Part shown: positions 9,209-17,045 of the stretch, in pieces
Layout: the number at the start of each line of letters is the position of its first letter
How positions within the stretch are numbered: the stretch's first letter is position 1
Assembly (NCBI RefSeq): GCF_030254645.1
Contig: NZ_CP116346.1
Coordinates: 1,468,001 to 1,532,000 of the forward strand
Direction: 5' to 3'
Source: Paucibacter sediminis
Lineage (GTDB): Bacteria > Pseudomonadota > Gammaproteobacteria > Burkholderiales > Burkholderiaceae_C
Length of the DNA stretch: 64,000 nt
The notes under the pieces: generated by a model
The model's database searches: none
What the model was told of the DNA's origin: nothing
The model's input: only the letters and a program-made list of their open reading frames with translations
Translations under genes and position numbers: made by a program

Positions 9209-9370
9209 TCAGCGCTTGCGGTCGAAACGGATGGCGCGCGCCAGGCTGCGGCGGTCGCAACCGAGGCTGCCGGATTCAAACGCTTCGTGCTTGCGACCCT
9301 TGTCCGTGTTCCATTCCGGCATCGGAATGCGACGGGGTTGGGGTTCGGTGCGATGCTGGGACTTCATCAT
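9209..9370 (-). CDS. Small basic protein of 53 residues, unknown function
   Basis: A short gene that has all expected parts. There is an ATG at 9370 (or the second ATG at 9367), an AAAGG ribosome site about eight bases upstream, and a TGA stop followed 21 bases later by an intrinsic terminator. The product begins MMKSQHRTEP, contains MPEWNTDKGRKHEAF and ends in IRFDRKR. It is rich in Arg and Lys, with one cysteine, no membrane helix and no recognised domain. Possible roles such as nucleic-acid binding are only suggested by its charge. It may be a conserved lineage-specific small protein missed by length cut-offs. Confidence 0.55.
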   Translation of the reverse strand: MMKSQHRTEPQPRRIPMPEWNTDKGRKHEAFESGSLGCDRRSLARAIRFDRKR

Positions 9371-9490
9371 GGCTTGAGACCTTTTGGTAAACGCCCGGGA
9401 GCTTCAATCCCGATCCGTTGCCAGGTTCAACGCCAGTGCTGGAAGCTTGGTTGACAACATTTCTTCAAAAATATTCGCACCAGAATGGTG

Positions 9491-10171
9491 CTAGAACGCG
9501 AGCTTGACACCCAGGCTCAGCAGCCGGATACGTGGCCGCTCGGCCTGCTGGGCGAGCGCGGCATGCAGGCTCCAGTCGGGGCCGGCGGCCCAGCGCAGGC
9601 CCAGGGCCAGCCAGGGCTTGCTGCGGTCATCGCCATACCATTCGCCCAGCACATCGACATGGGCTGCGGCCGCGTACTCCAGGGCCAGGTTCCAGCTGCG
9701 CGTGTCCTGGTCCGCCAGGCGGCTGTGGCTCCAGCCCAGGTTGGCATGGCCGGTCAGGCCGTCAAGCAGGGCCTGGCTCCACACCAGGTTCAGATAGCTG
9801 CTGTCGTGCTGCAGCCGCCGGCCCTCGGCACGCTGGGCTTGCACGCCCCAGGCCAGGGTCAGGCCCGGCGCCGCGGCCTCACGCACCAGCAAGGCCGTCT
9901 TGCCGCCCAGCTGCAGCGTCTGCACGCCCGCGTTTCGCCCGATCCCGAGCGCGGCCTGGCTTTGCCCACCGAAACCGCAGCCCAGTTGGCTGCCCCAGGC
10001 CTGGGTGCTCGGCGCGTCGGCCTGACGCTGGCGGGCCGCCAGCCACTCCAGCTCGCAGGCCTGGGGTGCCAGGACGTCGGCGTCTTCGGTCAGCAGCGGG
10101 CGCCCGGCCTGCGCCGACATCGCCCCGGCAAGCATCAGCAAGGGAAATAGGTTATTGCGAATCATTTGCAT
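9491..10171 (-). CDS. Predicted exported beta-barrel-like protein
   Basis: A 226-residue protein with a signal peptide (cleavage likely after AMSAQA, about residue 22) and a beta-rich body ending in GVKLAF, a terminal phenylalanine as in outer-membrane barrels. The start of the mature part (RPLLTEDADVLAPQACELEW) resembles transporter-like outer-membrane proteins seen beside metal-uptake genes, but that resemblance is weak. ATG at 10171 is used; ATG at 10165 is equally possible. A Fur-like 7-1-7 palindrome covers the start codons, so iron control is conceivable. The gene is divergent from the thioredoxin-like gene. Confidence 0.68.
   Translation of the reverse strand: MQMIRNNLFPLLMLAGAMSAQAGRPLLTEDADVLAPQACELEWLAARQRQADAPSTQAWGSQLGCGFGGQSQAALGIGRNAGVQTLQLGGKTALLVREAAAPGLTLAWGVQAQRAEGRRLQHDSSYLNLVWSQALLDGLTGHANLGWSHSRLADQDTRSWNLALEYAAAAHVDVLGEWYGDDRSKPWLALGLRWAAGPDWSLHAALAQQAERPRIRLLSLGVKLAF
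10156..10170. promoter_or_regulatory. Candidate Fur box (7-1-7 palindrome)
   Basis: TGCGAAT-C-ATTTGCA is an inverted repeat with one mismatch and matches the Fur 7-1-7 pattern (TGATAAT-N-ATTATCA) at 11 of 14 positions by eye. It overlaps the start codons of the minus-strand exported protein and lies 116 bases upstream of the thioredoxin-like gene start. Its position over a start codon is unusual, so a chance match is possible. Confidence 0.35.
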
Positions 10172-10285
10172 TTATTCTTGCAGCCCTCGCGCCTGGCCAG
10201 TTTGCGCGCGATCAAAACCGGCCACGTCGCCTGGGTGCAACGCAGCATCGCTGCCGAGCTTGGGAATTTGGCTAAGCTGCGCCCC

Positions 10286-10651
10286 ATGCCCAGCCGCCCC
10301 CACCACCCGGACCCCGCCAGCACCACGCTGGTGGCCTGCCTCTGCGCCGGTTGGTGCCAGCTGTGCGGCAGCTACCACGACACTTTTGCGCAGCTGCGCA
10401 GCCTGTATCCCCAGTACCGCTTCGTCTGGGTGGACATCGAGGACGATGCCGAGCTGGTGGGCGACCTAGATGTGGAAACCTTCCCCACCCTGCTGGTGGG
10501 CGTGGGCGAGGAGCTGCGCTTTTGCGGCCCCCTGATGCCGCAGCTGGCCACCGCCCAGCGCCTGTTGGATTCGCTGCGCGACGCCGGCCCGGCCCGCAAC
10601 GCCGGTCCCGCCGCCCAGGCCCTGCTCGCGCGCCTGCAACACAGCTGCTGA
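10286..10651 (+). CDS. Thioredoxin-like protein
   Basis: A 121-residue thioredoxin-fold protein with the redox motif WCQLC at residues 23-27 in the expected place after the first strand, and a cis-proline region in FPTLLVG. The beta strands FVWVDIEDD and LLVGVGEEL fit the fold. No signal peptide is visible from this start, so it should act in the cytoplasm, probably as a disulfide reductase or redox partner. An upstream in-frame ATG at 10166 would add 40 residues that look like non-coding leader, so 10286 is preferred. It precedes the aminopeptidase by about 60 bases and may be co-transcribed. Confidence 0.8.
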   Translation: MPSRPHHPDPASTTLVACLCAGWCQLCGSYHDTFAQLRSLYPQYRFVWVDIEDDAELVGDLDVETFPTLLVGVGEELRFCGPLMPQLATAQRLLDSLRDAGPARNAGPAAQALLARLQHSC

Positions 10652-10714
10652 GCGGGGGGCTTGCCGGGCTTGCGGCGACAATGCGGGCCTTGCCTGGCTA
10701 AGCCGCACCCACAT

Positions 10715-12088
10715 ATGACCGTACAACTCAAGACCTCGGTGGCCCGCGCCACCCCCATCATTGCCGTCGACCGCGCCGCCTTCAAGGCGCTGGCGCCCAA
10801 GCTGCCCAAGGCGACGCAGAACTGGCTCGCCACCTGCGGCTTCAGCGGCGCACCCGACAGCTTTGCCCTGGTGCCCGGCGCCGACGGCAAGCTGGGCCAG
10901 GTGTTCGCCGGCATCGGCCATGTGGCCCATCCCTTCGCGCTGGCGGCCCTGCCCAAGGCCCTGCCCGAGGGCCAGTACCACCTGAGCGACGAAGGTCTCG
11001 CTATCCCGGCCGAGCAGGCCGCCATGTCCTGGGAACTGGGCGCCTACCAGTTCGACCTCTACAAGCCGCGCAGCCGCCCGGCGGCCGTGCTGCTGCTGGC
11101 CCCGGGCGCCGAGGCCGAGCGCGGCCTGGCCCTGGCCACCGCCATCAGCGCCACGCGCGATCTGGTCAACACGCCGGCCGAGCACATGGGCCCGGAGGAG
11201 TTGGCCCAGGCCGCCGCCCTGGTGGCCAAGCAGCATGGCGCCAAGTTCAAGCAGATCGTCGGCGACGCCCTGCTGAAGCAGAACTTCCCCGCCATCCACG
11301 CGGTGGGCCGCGCCGCCACGCGCGCGCCGCGCCTGATCGAGCTGAACTGGGGCAGTGCCAAGCATCCGCTGGTGAGCCTGGTGGGCAAGGGCGTCTGTTT
11401 CGACACCGGCGGTCTGGACCTGAAGAGCGCCGAGGGCATGCGTCAGATGAAGAAGGACATGGGCGGCGCCGCCAATGCCCTGGGCCTGGCCGCGCTCATC
11501 ATGGCGCTGAAGCTGCCGGTGCGCCTGCAAGTATTGATCCCGGCGGTGGAAAACGCCGTGGCCGGCAATGCCTACCGCCCCGGCGATGTGATCAAGACCC
11601 GCAAGGGCCTGCACATCGAGATCGGCAATACCGATGCCGAGGGCCGCGTGGTGCTGTCCGACGCCCTGGCCTATGCCAGCGAGCACAAGCCCGAACTCAT
11701 CATCGACCTGGCCACCCTCACCGGCGCAGCCCGCGTGGCGCTGGGCGCGCAGCTGCCCGCCCTCTTCACCAAGCATATGGACACCGGCCGCGAGCTGGTG
11801 GACCTGGGCCTCAAGCTGGACGACCCGCTCTGGCACATGCCGCTGTGGGCGCCCTACCAGGAGGGCATCGCCTCCAGCATCGGCGACATCGTCAACACCG
11901 GCCGCAGCGCCCTGGCCGGCGCCATCAATGCGGCGCTGTTCCTCGAGTACTTCGTGCCCGAGCAGCAGGACTGGCTGCACATCGATCTGTTCGCCTGGAA
12001 CGACCAGGCGCGCGCCGGTCGCCCGGTGGGCGGCGAGGCGCAGACCATCCGCACCCTGCTGGCCTATCTGGAAGAACGCTTCGCATAA
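10715..12088 (+). CDS. M17 family leucyl aminopeptidase
   Basis: Cytosolic di-zinc metallopeptidase that removes N-terminal residues from peptides. The M17 signature NTDAEGR is present (about residues 305-311). The metal-binding lysine and aspartates lie in GKGVCFDTGGLDLKS, and the DMGGAAN and DLATLTGA stretches also fit. It is 457 residues long, with the N-terminal domain shorter than in E. coli PepA. This matches the second M17 subfamily common in Alpha- and Betaproteobacteria. ATG at 10715 is chosen over 10661 because of alignment to the family N terminus. It converges with the GMC oxidoreductase gene. Confidence 0.92.
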   Translation: MTVQLKTSVARATPIIAVDRAAFKALAPKLPKATQNWLATCGFSGAPDSFALVPGADGKLGQVFAGIGHVAHPFALAALPKALPEGQYHLSDEGLAIPAEQAAMSWELGAYQFDLYKPRSRPAAVLLLAPGAEAERGLALATAISATRDLVNTPAEHMGPEELAQAAALVAKQHGAKFKQIVGDALLKQNFPAIHAVGRAATRAPRLIELNWGSAKHPLVSLVGKGVCFDTGGLDLKSAEGMRQMKKDMGGAANALGLAALIMALKLPVRLQVLIPAVENAVAGNAYRPGDVIKTRKGLHIEIGNTDAEGRVVLSDALAYASEHKPELIIDLATLTGAARVALGAQLPALFTKHMDTGRELVDLGLKLDDPLWHMPLWAPYQEGIASSIGDIVNTGRSALAGAINAALFLEYFVPEQQDWLHIDLFAWNDQARAGRPVGGEAQTIRTLLAYLEERFA

Positions 12089-12100
12089 ACATGGGCACCC

Positions 12101-12174
12101 GGCGGCGGGGTACCGCCGCCACCCGCCAAGCGGGTAGCCCGGGCGCCTTGGGGCGGCCCGGCGTCGCCCGGGCT
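12101..12174. repeat. Two strong GC hairpins between convergent genes
   Basis: GGCGGCGG-GGTA-CCGCCGCC (12101-12120) is a perfect stem. A larger inverted repeat built on GCCCGGGCG / CGCCCGGGC spans about 12137-12174. There is no U-run, so a factor-independent terminator is uncertain, but the location between two converging genes suits transcription end or pausing. Confidence 0.45.
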
Positions 12175-12179
12175 TGCCA

Positions 12180-13826
12180 CTACTTGCCGTCCAGGATCCA
12201 CTGCGCCGCCCGCTCGGCGATCATCAAGGTCGGCGAGTTGGTGTTGCCACTGGTGATGGTGGGCATCACGCTGGCGTCCACCACGCGCAGACCTGCCACG
12301 CCCCGCACGCGCAGGTGTGAATCGACCACCGCGCTGGCGTCGTCGGCACGCCCCATCTTGCAGGTGCCCACCGGGTGGAAGATGGTGGTGGCGATGTCGC
12401 CGGCCAGGCGTGCCAGCTCGGCATCGCTCTGGAACTGCACGCCGGGCTTGAATTCCTCGGGCCGGTAGCGCGCCAGCGCCGGCTGGGCCACGATGCGGCG
12501 CGTCAGGCGCAGGCTCTCGGCGGCAATGTGGCGGTCCTCATCGGTGCTCAGATAGTTGGGCGCAATCAGCGGCGCCATGGCCGGATCGGCCGACTGGATC
12601 TGCACCGTGCCGCGGCTCGTCGGATTGAGATTGCAGACGCTGGCGGTGATGGCATTGAAGCTGTGCAGCGGCTCGCCAAACGCGTTCAGCGAGAGTGGCT
12701 GCACGTGGTACTCCAGATCGGGCCAGGCCTTGTCAGGCGAGCTGCGCGTGAAGGCGCCCAGCTGCGAGGGCGCCATGCTCATCGGCCCGCTGCGTCTGAA
12801 CACATATTCCATGCCGATCTTGGCCTTGCCCCACCAGCTGTTTGCCAGGGTGTTCAAGGTCTTGGTGCCCTGCACCTTGAAGACCGCGCGGATCTGCAGA
12901 TGGTCCTGCAGGTTGGCTCCCACGCCCTCCAGCGCCTGCTGCACGGCGATACCGTGGCGCTGCAGCAGCGCGGCCGGGCCCAGGCCCGAGAGCTGCAGGA
13001 TCTGCGGCGAGCCGATCGCGCCGGCGGCCAGCAGCATCTCGCCGCCGGGATTGAGCTTCACCGTCTCCAGCCCATGCGGGGTACGCACCTCGGCGCCGCT
13101 GCAGCGCAGCTGGCCGTCCTCGCGCTGCAGCGTGAGCCGCTGCACCTGGGCGCCGGTCCAGAGCTCGAAGTTGGGCCGGCCCAGGCAGGTGGGGCGCAGG
13201 AAGGCCTTGGCGGTGTTCCAGCGCCAGCCGGCGCGCTGGTTCACCTCGAAATAGCCCACACCTTCATTCGTGCCGCGGTTGAAGTCGTCGGTGGCCGGGA
13301 TGCCGGCCTGGGTAGCGGCCTGGGCAAAGGCGTCCAGCACCTCCCAGCGCAGGCGCTGGCGCTCCACCCGCCATTCGCCACCATGGCCGTGCAGGGCCTT
13401 GAATGCATCGCTCACGCCCTGGGCCGCATCCAGTCGCCAGTGGTTCTCGTGCTTCTTGAAGTGCGGCAAGACCTGACCCCAGGACCAGTCCGCGTCGCCG
13501 CAGGCCTCGGCCCAGGCGTCGTAGTCGCGCGCCTGACCGCGCATATAGATCATGCCGTTGATGCTGGAGCAGCCGCCCAGCACCTTGCCGCGCGGGTAGC
13601 GCAGGCGGCGCCCGTTCAGGCCCGCATCGGGCTCGGTCTGGTAGAGCCAGTCGGTGCGCGGATTGCCGATGCAATACAGATAGCCGACCGGGATGTGGAT
13701 CCAGTGGTAATCATCCTTGCCGCCGGCCTCCAGCAGCAGTACGCGCTTGGAGGGGTCGGCCGAGAGCCGGTTGGCCAGCAGACAACCGGCCGTGCCGGCA
13801 CCGACGATGATGTAGTCGAAGCTCAT
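12180..13826 (-). CDS. GMC family FAD-dependent oxidoreductase (choline dehydrogenase-like)
   Basis: A 548-residue flavoprotein that oxidises an alcohol. The FAD-binding motif GAGTAG is at residues 9-14 and the GMC signature 1 follows (RGKVLGGCSSINGM, about 78-91). Signature 2 is the GAIGSPQILQLSG block near residue 270, and the C-terminal catalytic histidine region reads FHPVGTCKMG with a final SGNTNSPT. The length equals that of typical BetA-like members. No betaine-aldehyde dehydrogenase or BetI regulator is nearby, so choline is unlikely to be assured as substrate; long-chain or polyethylene-glycol-type alcohols are alternatives. Confidence 0.9.
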   Translation of the reverse strand: MSFDYIIVGAGTAGCLLANRLSADPSKRVLLLEAGGKDDYHWIHIPVGYLYCIGNPRTDWLYQTEPDAGLNGRRLRYPRGKVLGGCSSINGMIYMRGQARDYDAWAEACGDADWSWGQVLPHFKKHENHWRLDAAQGVSDAFKALHGHGGEWRVERQRLRWEVLDAFAQAATQAGIPATDDFNRGTNEGVGYFEVNQRAGWRWNTAKAFLRPTCLGRPNFELWTGAQVQRLTLQREDGQLRCSGAEVRTPHGLETVKLNPGGEMLLAAGAIGSPQILQLSGLGPAALLQRHGIAVQQALEGVGANLQDHLQIRAVFKVQGTKTLNTLANSWWGKAKIGMEYVFRRSGPMSMAPSQLGAFTRSSPDKAWPDLEYHVQPLSLNAFGEPLHSFNAITASVCNLNPTSRGTVQIQSADPAMAPLIAPNYLSTDEDRHIAAESLRLTRRIVAQPALARYRPEEFKPGVQFQSDAELARLAGDIATTIFHPVGTCKMGRADDASAVVDSHLRVRGVAGLRVVDASVMPTITSGNTNSPTLMIAERAAQWILDGK

Positions 13827-13902
13827 GGCAGCATGCTGGCCCAGCGGCCGGGCTTGGGCAAGCGCAAAGCTACTTACTCGGCCACGCCGGTGCGCTGCGC
13901 GA

Positions 13903-14544
13903 TCAGTTCGAGAGATGCGTGGCCAGCACCGGGAAGAGCTTCACCAGGCCGTCGGCCAGCAGCTCCACCGCCAGCGCCGCCAGGATCAGGCCCATCAGCC
14001 GGGTCATGATGTTGATGCCGGTCTGGCCCAGCACGCGCGCGATGCGGCCCGAGGCAGAGAACACCGCATAGGTCACCAGGCCCACCACCACGCCATAGCC
14101 CACCAGCACCGCCAGCTCCCACCAGTGGCGCGTCTTCTCGGCGTAGATCACCATGGTGGATATGGTGGCCGGGCCGGTCAGCAGCGGGATCGTCAGCGGC
14201 ACCACCGCGATGCTGGCGCCGGCATCGACCTTGCTGGAGCCCTCGCTGACGTCGGTCTGGCGCGCCTCGGCCGGCTGGGCGTTGAGCATCTGCAGCGAGC
14301 TGATCAGGAGCAGGGTGCCGCCGCCCACCTGGAAGGAGGGCAGGGTGATGCTGAAGAACTCGATCACCTTGAGGCCCGCGACCGCGCTCACCGCGATCAC
14401 CACAAAGGCCGAGAAGGCGCTCACGCGGATGGTGTGCTGGCGCTGTTCCTTGGTGAAGGTCTGGGTGAAGTGGATGAAGAAGGGCACCACCCCGATCGGA
14501 TTGACGATGGCGAGCAGCGCGACCAGGGGCTTGTAGATGTCCAT
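13903..14544 (-). CDS. MarC family inner-membrane protein
   Basis: A 213-residue integral membrane protein of the MarC family (UPF0056), with six hydrophobic helices and the familiar start (LLAIVNPIGVVPFF) and PLTIPLLTGPATI motif. Its physiological role is unknown; the historic link to multiple antibiotic resistance was withdrawn for E. coli MarC. A long upstream extension of the open frame lies over the neighbouring gene and is not used. It starts eleven bases after the upstream gene's stop, and so is probably the last gene of a three-gene operon with the binding protein and the membrane protein to its right. Confidence 0.88.
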   Translation of the reverse strand: MDIYKPLVALLAIVNPIGVVPFFIHFTQTFTKEQRQHTIRVSAFSAFVVIAVSAVAGLKVIEFFSITLPSFQVGGGTLLLISSLQMLNAQPAEARQTDVSEGSSKVDAGASIAVVPLTIPLLTGPATISTMVIYAEKTRHWWELAVLVGYGVVVGLVTYAVFSASGRIARVLGQTGINIMTRLMGLILAALAVELLADGLVKLFPVLATHLSN

Positions 14545-14555
14545 GGGGCTTGATG

Positions 14556-15332
14556 TTATGCGCTGGCCAGCCCGCGCAGGTAGGCCAATCCCTGAGCGGC
14601 GCGCGGGCCGTACCAGCTCAGCAGCTCGCCATCCACCAGCTGCACCCGCGCCTGCGGGCACAGGGCCTGCGCCTCGGCCAGGTGCTCGGCGCCGAAGCGA
14701 TAGGGTTCGGAGCTCAGCAGCACGCGCTCGATCTGCGCCAGCCAGGGCTCGTCGCCCCGCAGCACCGGATAGCGCGCCGCGCCCTGCTCGCCGCCCAGGG
14801 CCTCGGGCCAGCTCTGCCAGCCCACCTGGGTCAGCATGCGGGCGATGTAGGTGTCGCGCGCCACCGTCATCCAGGGCGCGCGCCAGATCAGATACAGCAC
14901 CCGCCGGCGCGGCCAATCGGTGGCGGCGCAGGCGGCCAGCTCCTGCCGCAGGCCCGTCGCCAGCGCCTCGGCGCGTTCATCCACCCCGGGCAGATGGCCG
15001 AAGGCGGCGCGCATCTGTGCCAGCAGTGCGAGGTTGTCGGCCGGGCCCTGCGGATGCGTGACCAGCACCTGCGGCACGAACTCGCGCAGCGCCTCGGCAG
15101 TCTCCAGCCGGTTCTCGTCCACATTGACGATCACATGGCTGGGCGCGAGCCGGTGCAGCTTGGCGAGGTTCACGTCCTTGGTGCCACCCACCTTGGGCAC
15201 GGCGGCCAGGGCCGCGGCGGGATGGATGCAGAAGCCGGTGCGGGCCACCAGATAGGGGCCCAGGCCCAGGGCCACCAGCAGCTCGGTGATCGAGGGCACC
15301 AGGCTGGCGATGCGCGGCGCCCCCTGCGCCAT
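14556..15332 (-). CDS. Cobalamin/siderophore-type helical-backbone binding protein
   Basis: A 258-residue BtuF/FhuD-like protein. It begins with the typical RIASLVPSITELLVALGLG block (residues 7-25) and has the middle long-helix region and the late VLLSSEPYRF stretch. These proteins normally bind vitamin B12 or Fe-siderophores in the periplasm for an ABC importer. Here no signal peptide is seen and no BtuC/BtuD permease or ATPase adjoins, so the partner must be encoded elsewhere, or the protein works in the cytoplasm. ATG at 15332 lies two bases from the upstream stop, indicating translational coupling. Confidence 0.82.
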   Translation of the reverse strand: MAQGAPRIASLVPSITELLVALGLGPYLVARTGFCIHPAAALAAVPKVGGTKDVNLAKLHRLAPSHVIVNVDENRLETAEALREFVPQVLVTHPQGPADNLALLAQMRAAFGHLPGVDERAEALATGLRQELAACAATDWPRRRVLYLIWRAPWMTVARDTYIARMLTQVGWQSWPEALGGEQGAARYPVLRGDEPWLAQIERVLLSSEPYRFGAEHLAEAQALCPQARVQLVDGELLSWYGPRAAQGLAYLRGLASA

Positions 15333-15334
15333 GC

Positions 15335-16252
15335 TCAGACGCCCTGCTCGTCCCATGGCGTCTCGTTGAGGGCCAGGTAGACGGCGCAGCAGCCGCGCAG
15401 ATAGATCAGGGCGGGCAGCACCAGGGCCAGCGCAAACACCGCGCCGCCGCCCACCATGGCCGCCTGGCCGGCGGGCGTGACCGTCACCGGCGCGCCCGCC
15501 GAGCCCAAGGCGCGCAGGCCATAGCCGAACAGCCCGGCCATGAACTGCTGCGGCGGCACCTGCACCCCCGCCGCCCAGGGCGAGATCAGGGCCATGCTGC
15601 GGCCGCCGGCCATCACCACAAAGCTCACCACCGCGCTCACCAGGGCGGTGAGGGCCAGCACGCCGGCCATCAGCACAGCCGCCTCCAGCAGGCGGTGGCG
15701 CAGCAGCCGGCCATGCATGCGCAAGGTGTTCTCCACGCCCTGGTCGGCCCAGATCGAGGGGCCGGTAAGCGGCCCCACCAGCACCGTCACCGCCAGGCCC
15801 GCCACGCCCAGCAGCAGCACGCCGGCCGGCACCAGCAGGGTGAACCAGTAAAGGCCCACGCCGGGCAGGCGCACCAGCCACAGCGCCGCCAGCAGCAAGC
15901 CCAGCACGAGCGCGGCCCCCAGCAAGAGCAGCAGCAGATTGACCAGCACGCGCGCCGCCGCGCCCAGCGCCGCGGGCATGGCGTCCTGCACATCGCGGAT
16001 CGGCCGCCCCAGGGCCTGGTCCATCAGCAGCAGGCCGGTGAGGTTGACACCGTAAAAGGCGACAAGCACCGCGCTCACCCCCCATACCAGGCCCCAGGCG
16101 CCGTCGCTGCGGGCCAGCGCCGCCTCGGCCATCGCCAGCAGCAGGCCGGCAAAGCAGAAGCTGCTCAGCAGGGCGTAGAGCGCCGGGCCGTTGCGCACGG
16201 CCTCCACGCTGGCGAACACCCGGTTCAGGGCGTGCAGGGAGAGTTTTTGCAT
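15335..16252 (-). CDS. Polytopic membrane protein, unknown function
   Basis: A 305-residue inner-membrane protein with about seven hydrophobic helices (roughly residues 22-45, 55-80, 100-130, 135-165, 190-220, 225-245 and 265-290) and a small soluble N terminus. No transporter motif was recognised. It heads the probable operon that continues with the BtuF-like protein and MarC. The gene is divergent from the RRM gene, with about 240 bases between the starts. Confidence 0.75.
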   Translation of the reverse strand: MQKLSLHALNRVFASVEAVRNGPALYALLSSFCFAGLLLAMAEAALARSDGAWGLVWGVSAVLVAFYGVNLTGLLLMDQALGRPIRDVQDAMPAALGAAARVLVNLLLLLLGAALVLGLLLAALWLVRLPGVGLYWFTLLVPAGVLLLGVAGLAVTVLVGPLTGPSIWADQGVENTLRMHGRLLRHRLLEAAVLMAGVLALTALVSAVVSFVVMAGGRSMALISPWAAGVQVPPQQFMAGLFGYGLRALGSAGAPVTVTPAGQAAMVGGGAVFALALVLPALIYLRGCCAVYLALNETPWDEQGV

Positions 16253-16491
16253 GTGGCCGGCATGATAGCGAGGCCCCGGCCCGCACCAGGGCGGCGCCCG
16301 CGCCCCGCGTGGGCCCGATTTACGGGTTTTCCTCAGAAGCTGAAAAACAACACTCAGCCTTGGGCGCTTTACGGATCACTGGATCTCTCACCCATAATCG
16401 TTTACCTGTGTTCGGACGCCGCGCCTTCGCTTGAATGGTTCACGATGGGTTGAAGCTCCACATGGTTATTTGGTATTGAAAGGGCTTCCCC

Positions 16492-16980
16492 ATGGGAAAC
16501 AAGCTTTACGTAGGCAACCTCGCCTACAGCGTCCGTGACGAATCGCTGCAAGAAGCATTCGGTCAATTTGGCACCGTGACCTCGGCCAAGGTCATGATGG
16601 ACCGCGAAACCGGCCGTTCCAAGGGCTTCGGCTTCGTGGAAATGGGTTCGGACGCCGAGGCGCAAAGCGCCATCAACGGCATGAACGGCCAGGCTCTGGA
16701 AGGCCGTGCGATCGTGGTGAACGAAGCACGTCCTCGTGAAGAGCGTCCGGGTGGCTTCGGCGGCGGCGGCCGTTCCGGCGGCGGCGGCTTCGGCGGCGGT
16801 GGCCGTTCGGGCGGCGGCGGCGGCTACGGTGGTGGTGGTGGCGGCGGTGGCGGCTACGGTGGTGGCGGCGGCGGCCGTTCCGGTGGCGGCGGCTTCGGCG
16901 GCGGTGGCCGTTCGGGCGGCGGCGGCTACGGTGGTGGCGGCGGTGGCGGCTACGGCGGTGGCCGTTCGGGCGGCTACTGA
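16492..16980 (+). CDS. Glycine-rich RNA-binding protein (RRM)
   Basis: A single RNA-recognition motif (residues 3-80) followed by a glycine-rich tail. RNP2 is KLYVGNLAY and RNP1 is KGFGFVEM (about 44-51). The tail, from about residue 85 to the end, repeats short units of the type GGFGGGGRSGGGG and GGYGGGG with evenly placed Arg, Phe and Tyr. This is an RGG-like low-complexity region expected to bind RNA and perhaps to phase-separate. Such proteins in Betaproteobacteria and cyanobacteria are often cold-induced. Translation starts after AAAGGG. The 239-base leader (16253-16491) has no gene and could carry a regulated 5' UTR. Confidence 0.92.
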   Translation: MGNKLYVGNLAYSVRDESLQEAFGQFGTVTSAKVMMDRETGRSKGFGFVEMGSDAEAQSAINGMNGQALEGRAIVVNEARPREERPGGFGGGGRSGGGGFGGGGRSGGGGGYGGGGGGGGGYGGGGGGRSGGGGFGGGGRSGGGGYGGGGGGGYGGGRSGGY

Positions 16981-17007
16981 TCAGCCAGCGCTTCGGCACT
17001 GCACAAG

Positions 17008-17031
17008 AAAGGCACCTTCGGGTGCCTTTTT
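17008..17031 (+). terminator. Intrinsic terminator of the RRM gene
   Basis: AAAGGCACC-TTCG-GGTGCCTTTTT is a stem with a stable UUCG tetraloop and U-run, 27 bases after the RRM stop codon. Confidence 0.88.
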
Positions 17032-17045
17032 CTTTGGCCCTGCCC

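Noticed and set aside
9452-9480. TTGACA followed by an A/T-rich stretch, a possible sigma-70 promoter on the plus strand
   Set aside because: No good -10 element lies at 16-18 bases and no plus-strand gene begins nearby; the next one starts at 10286.
16741-16977. Tandem GGCGGCGGCGG-type repeats resembling a CRISPR or satellite array
   Set aside because: They are the codons of the glycine-rich tail of the RRM protein in frame, with no spacers of constant length.
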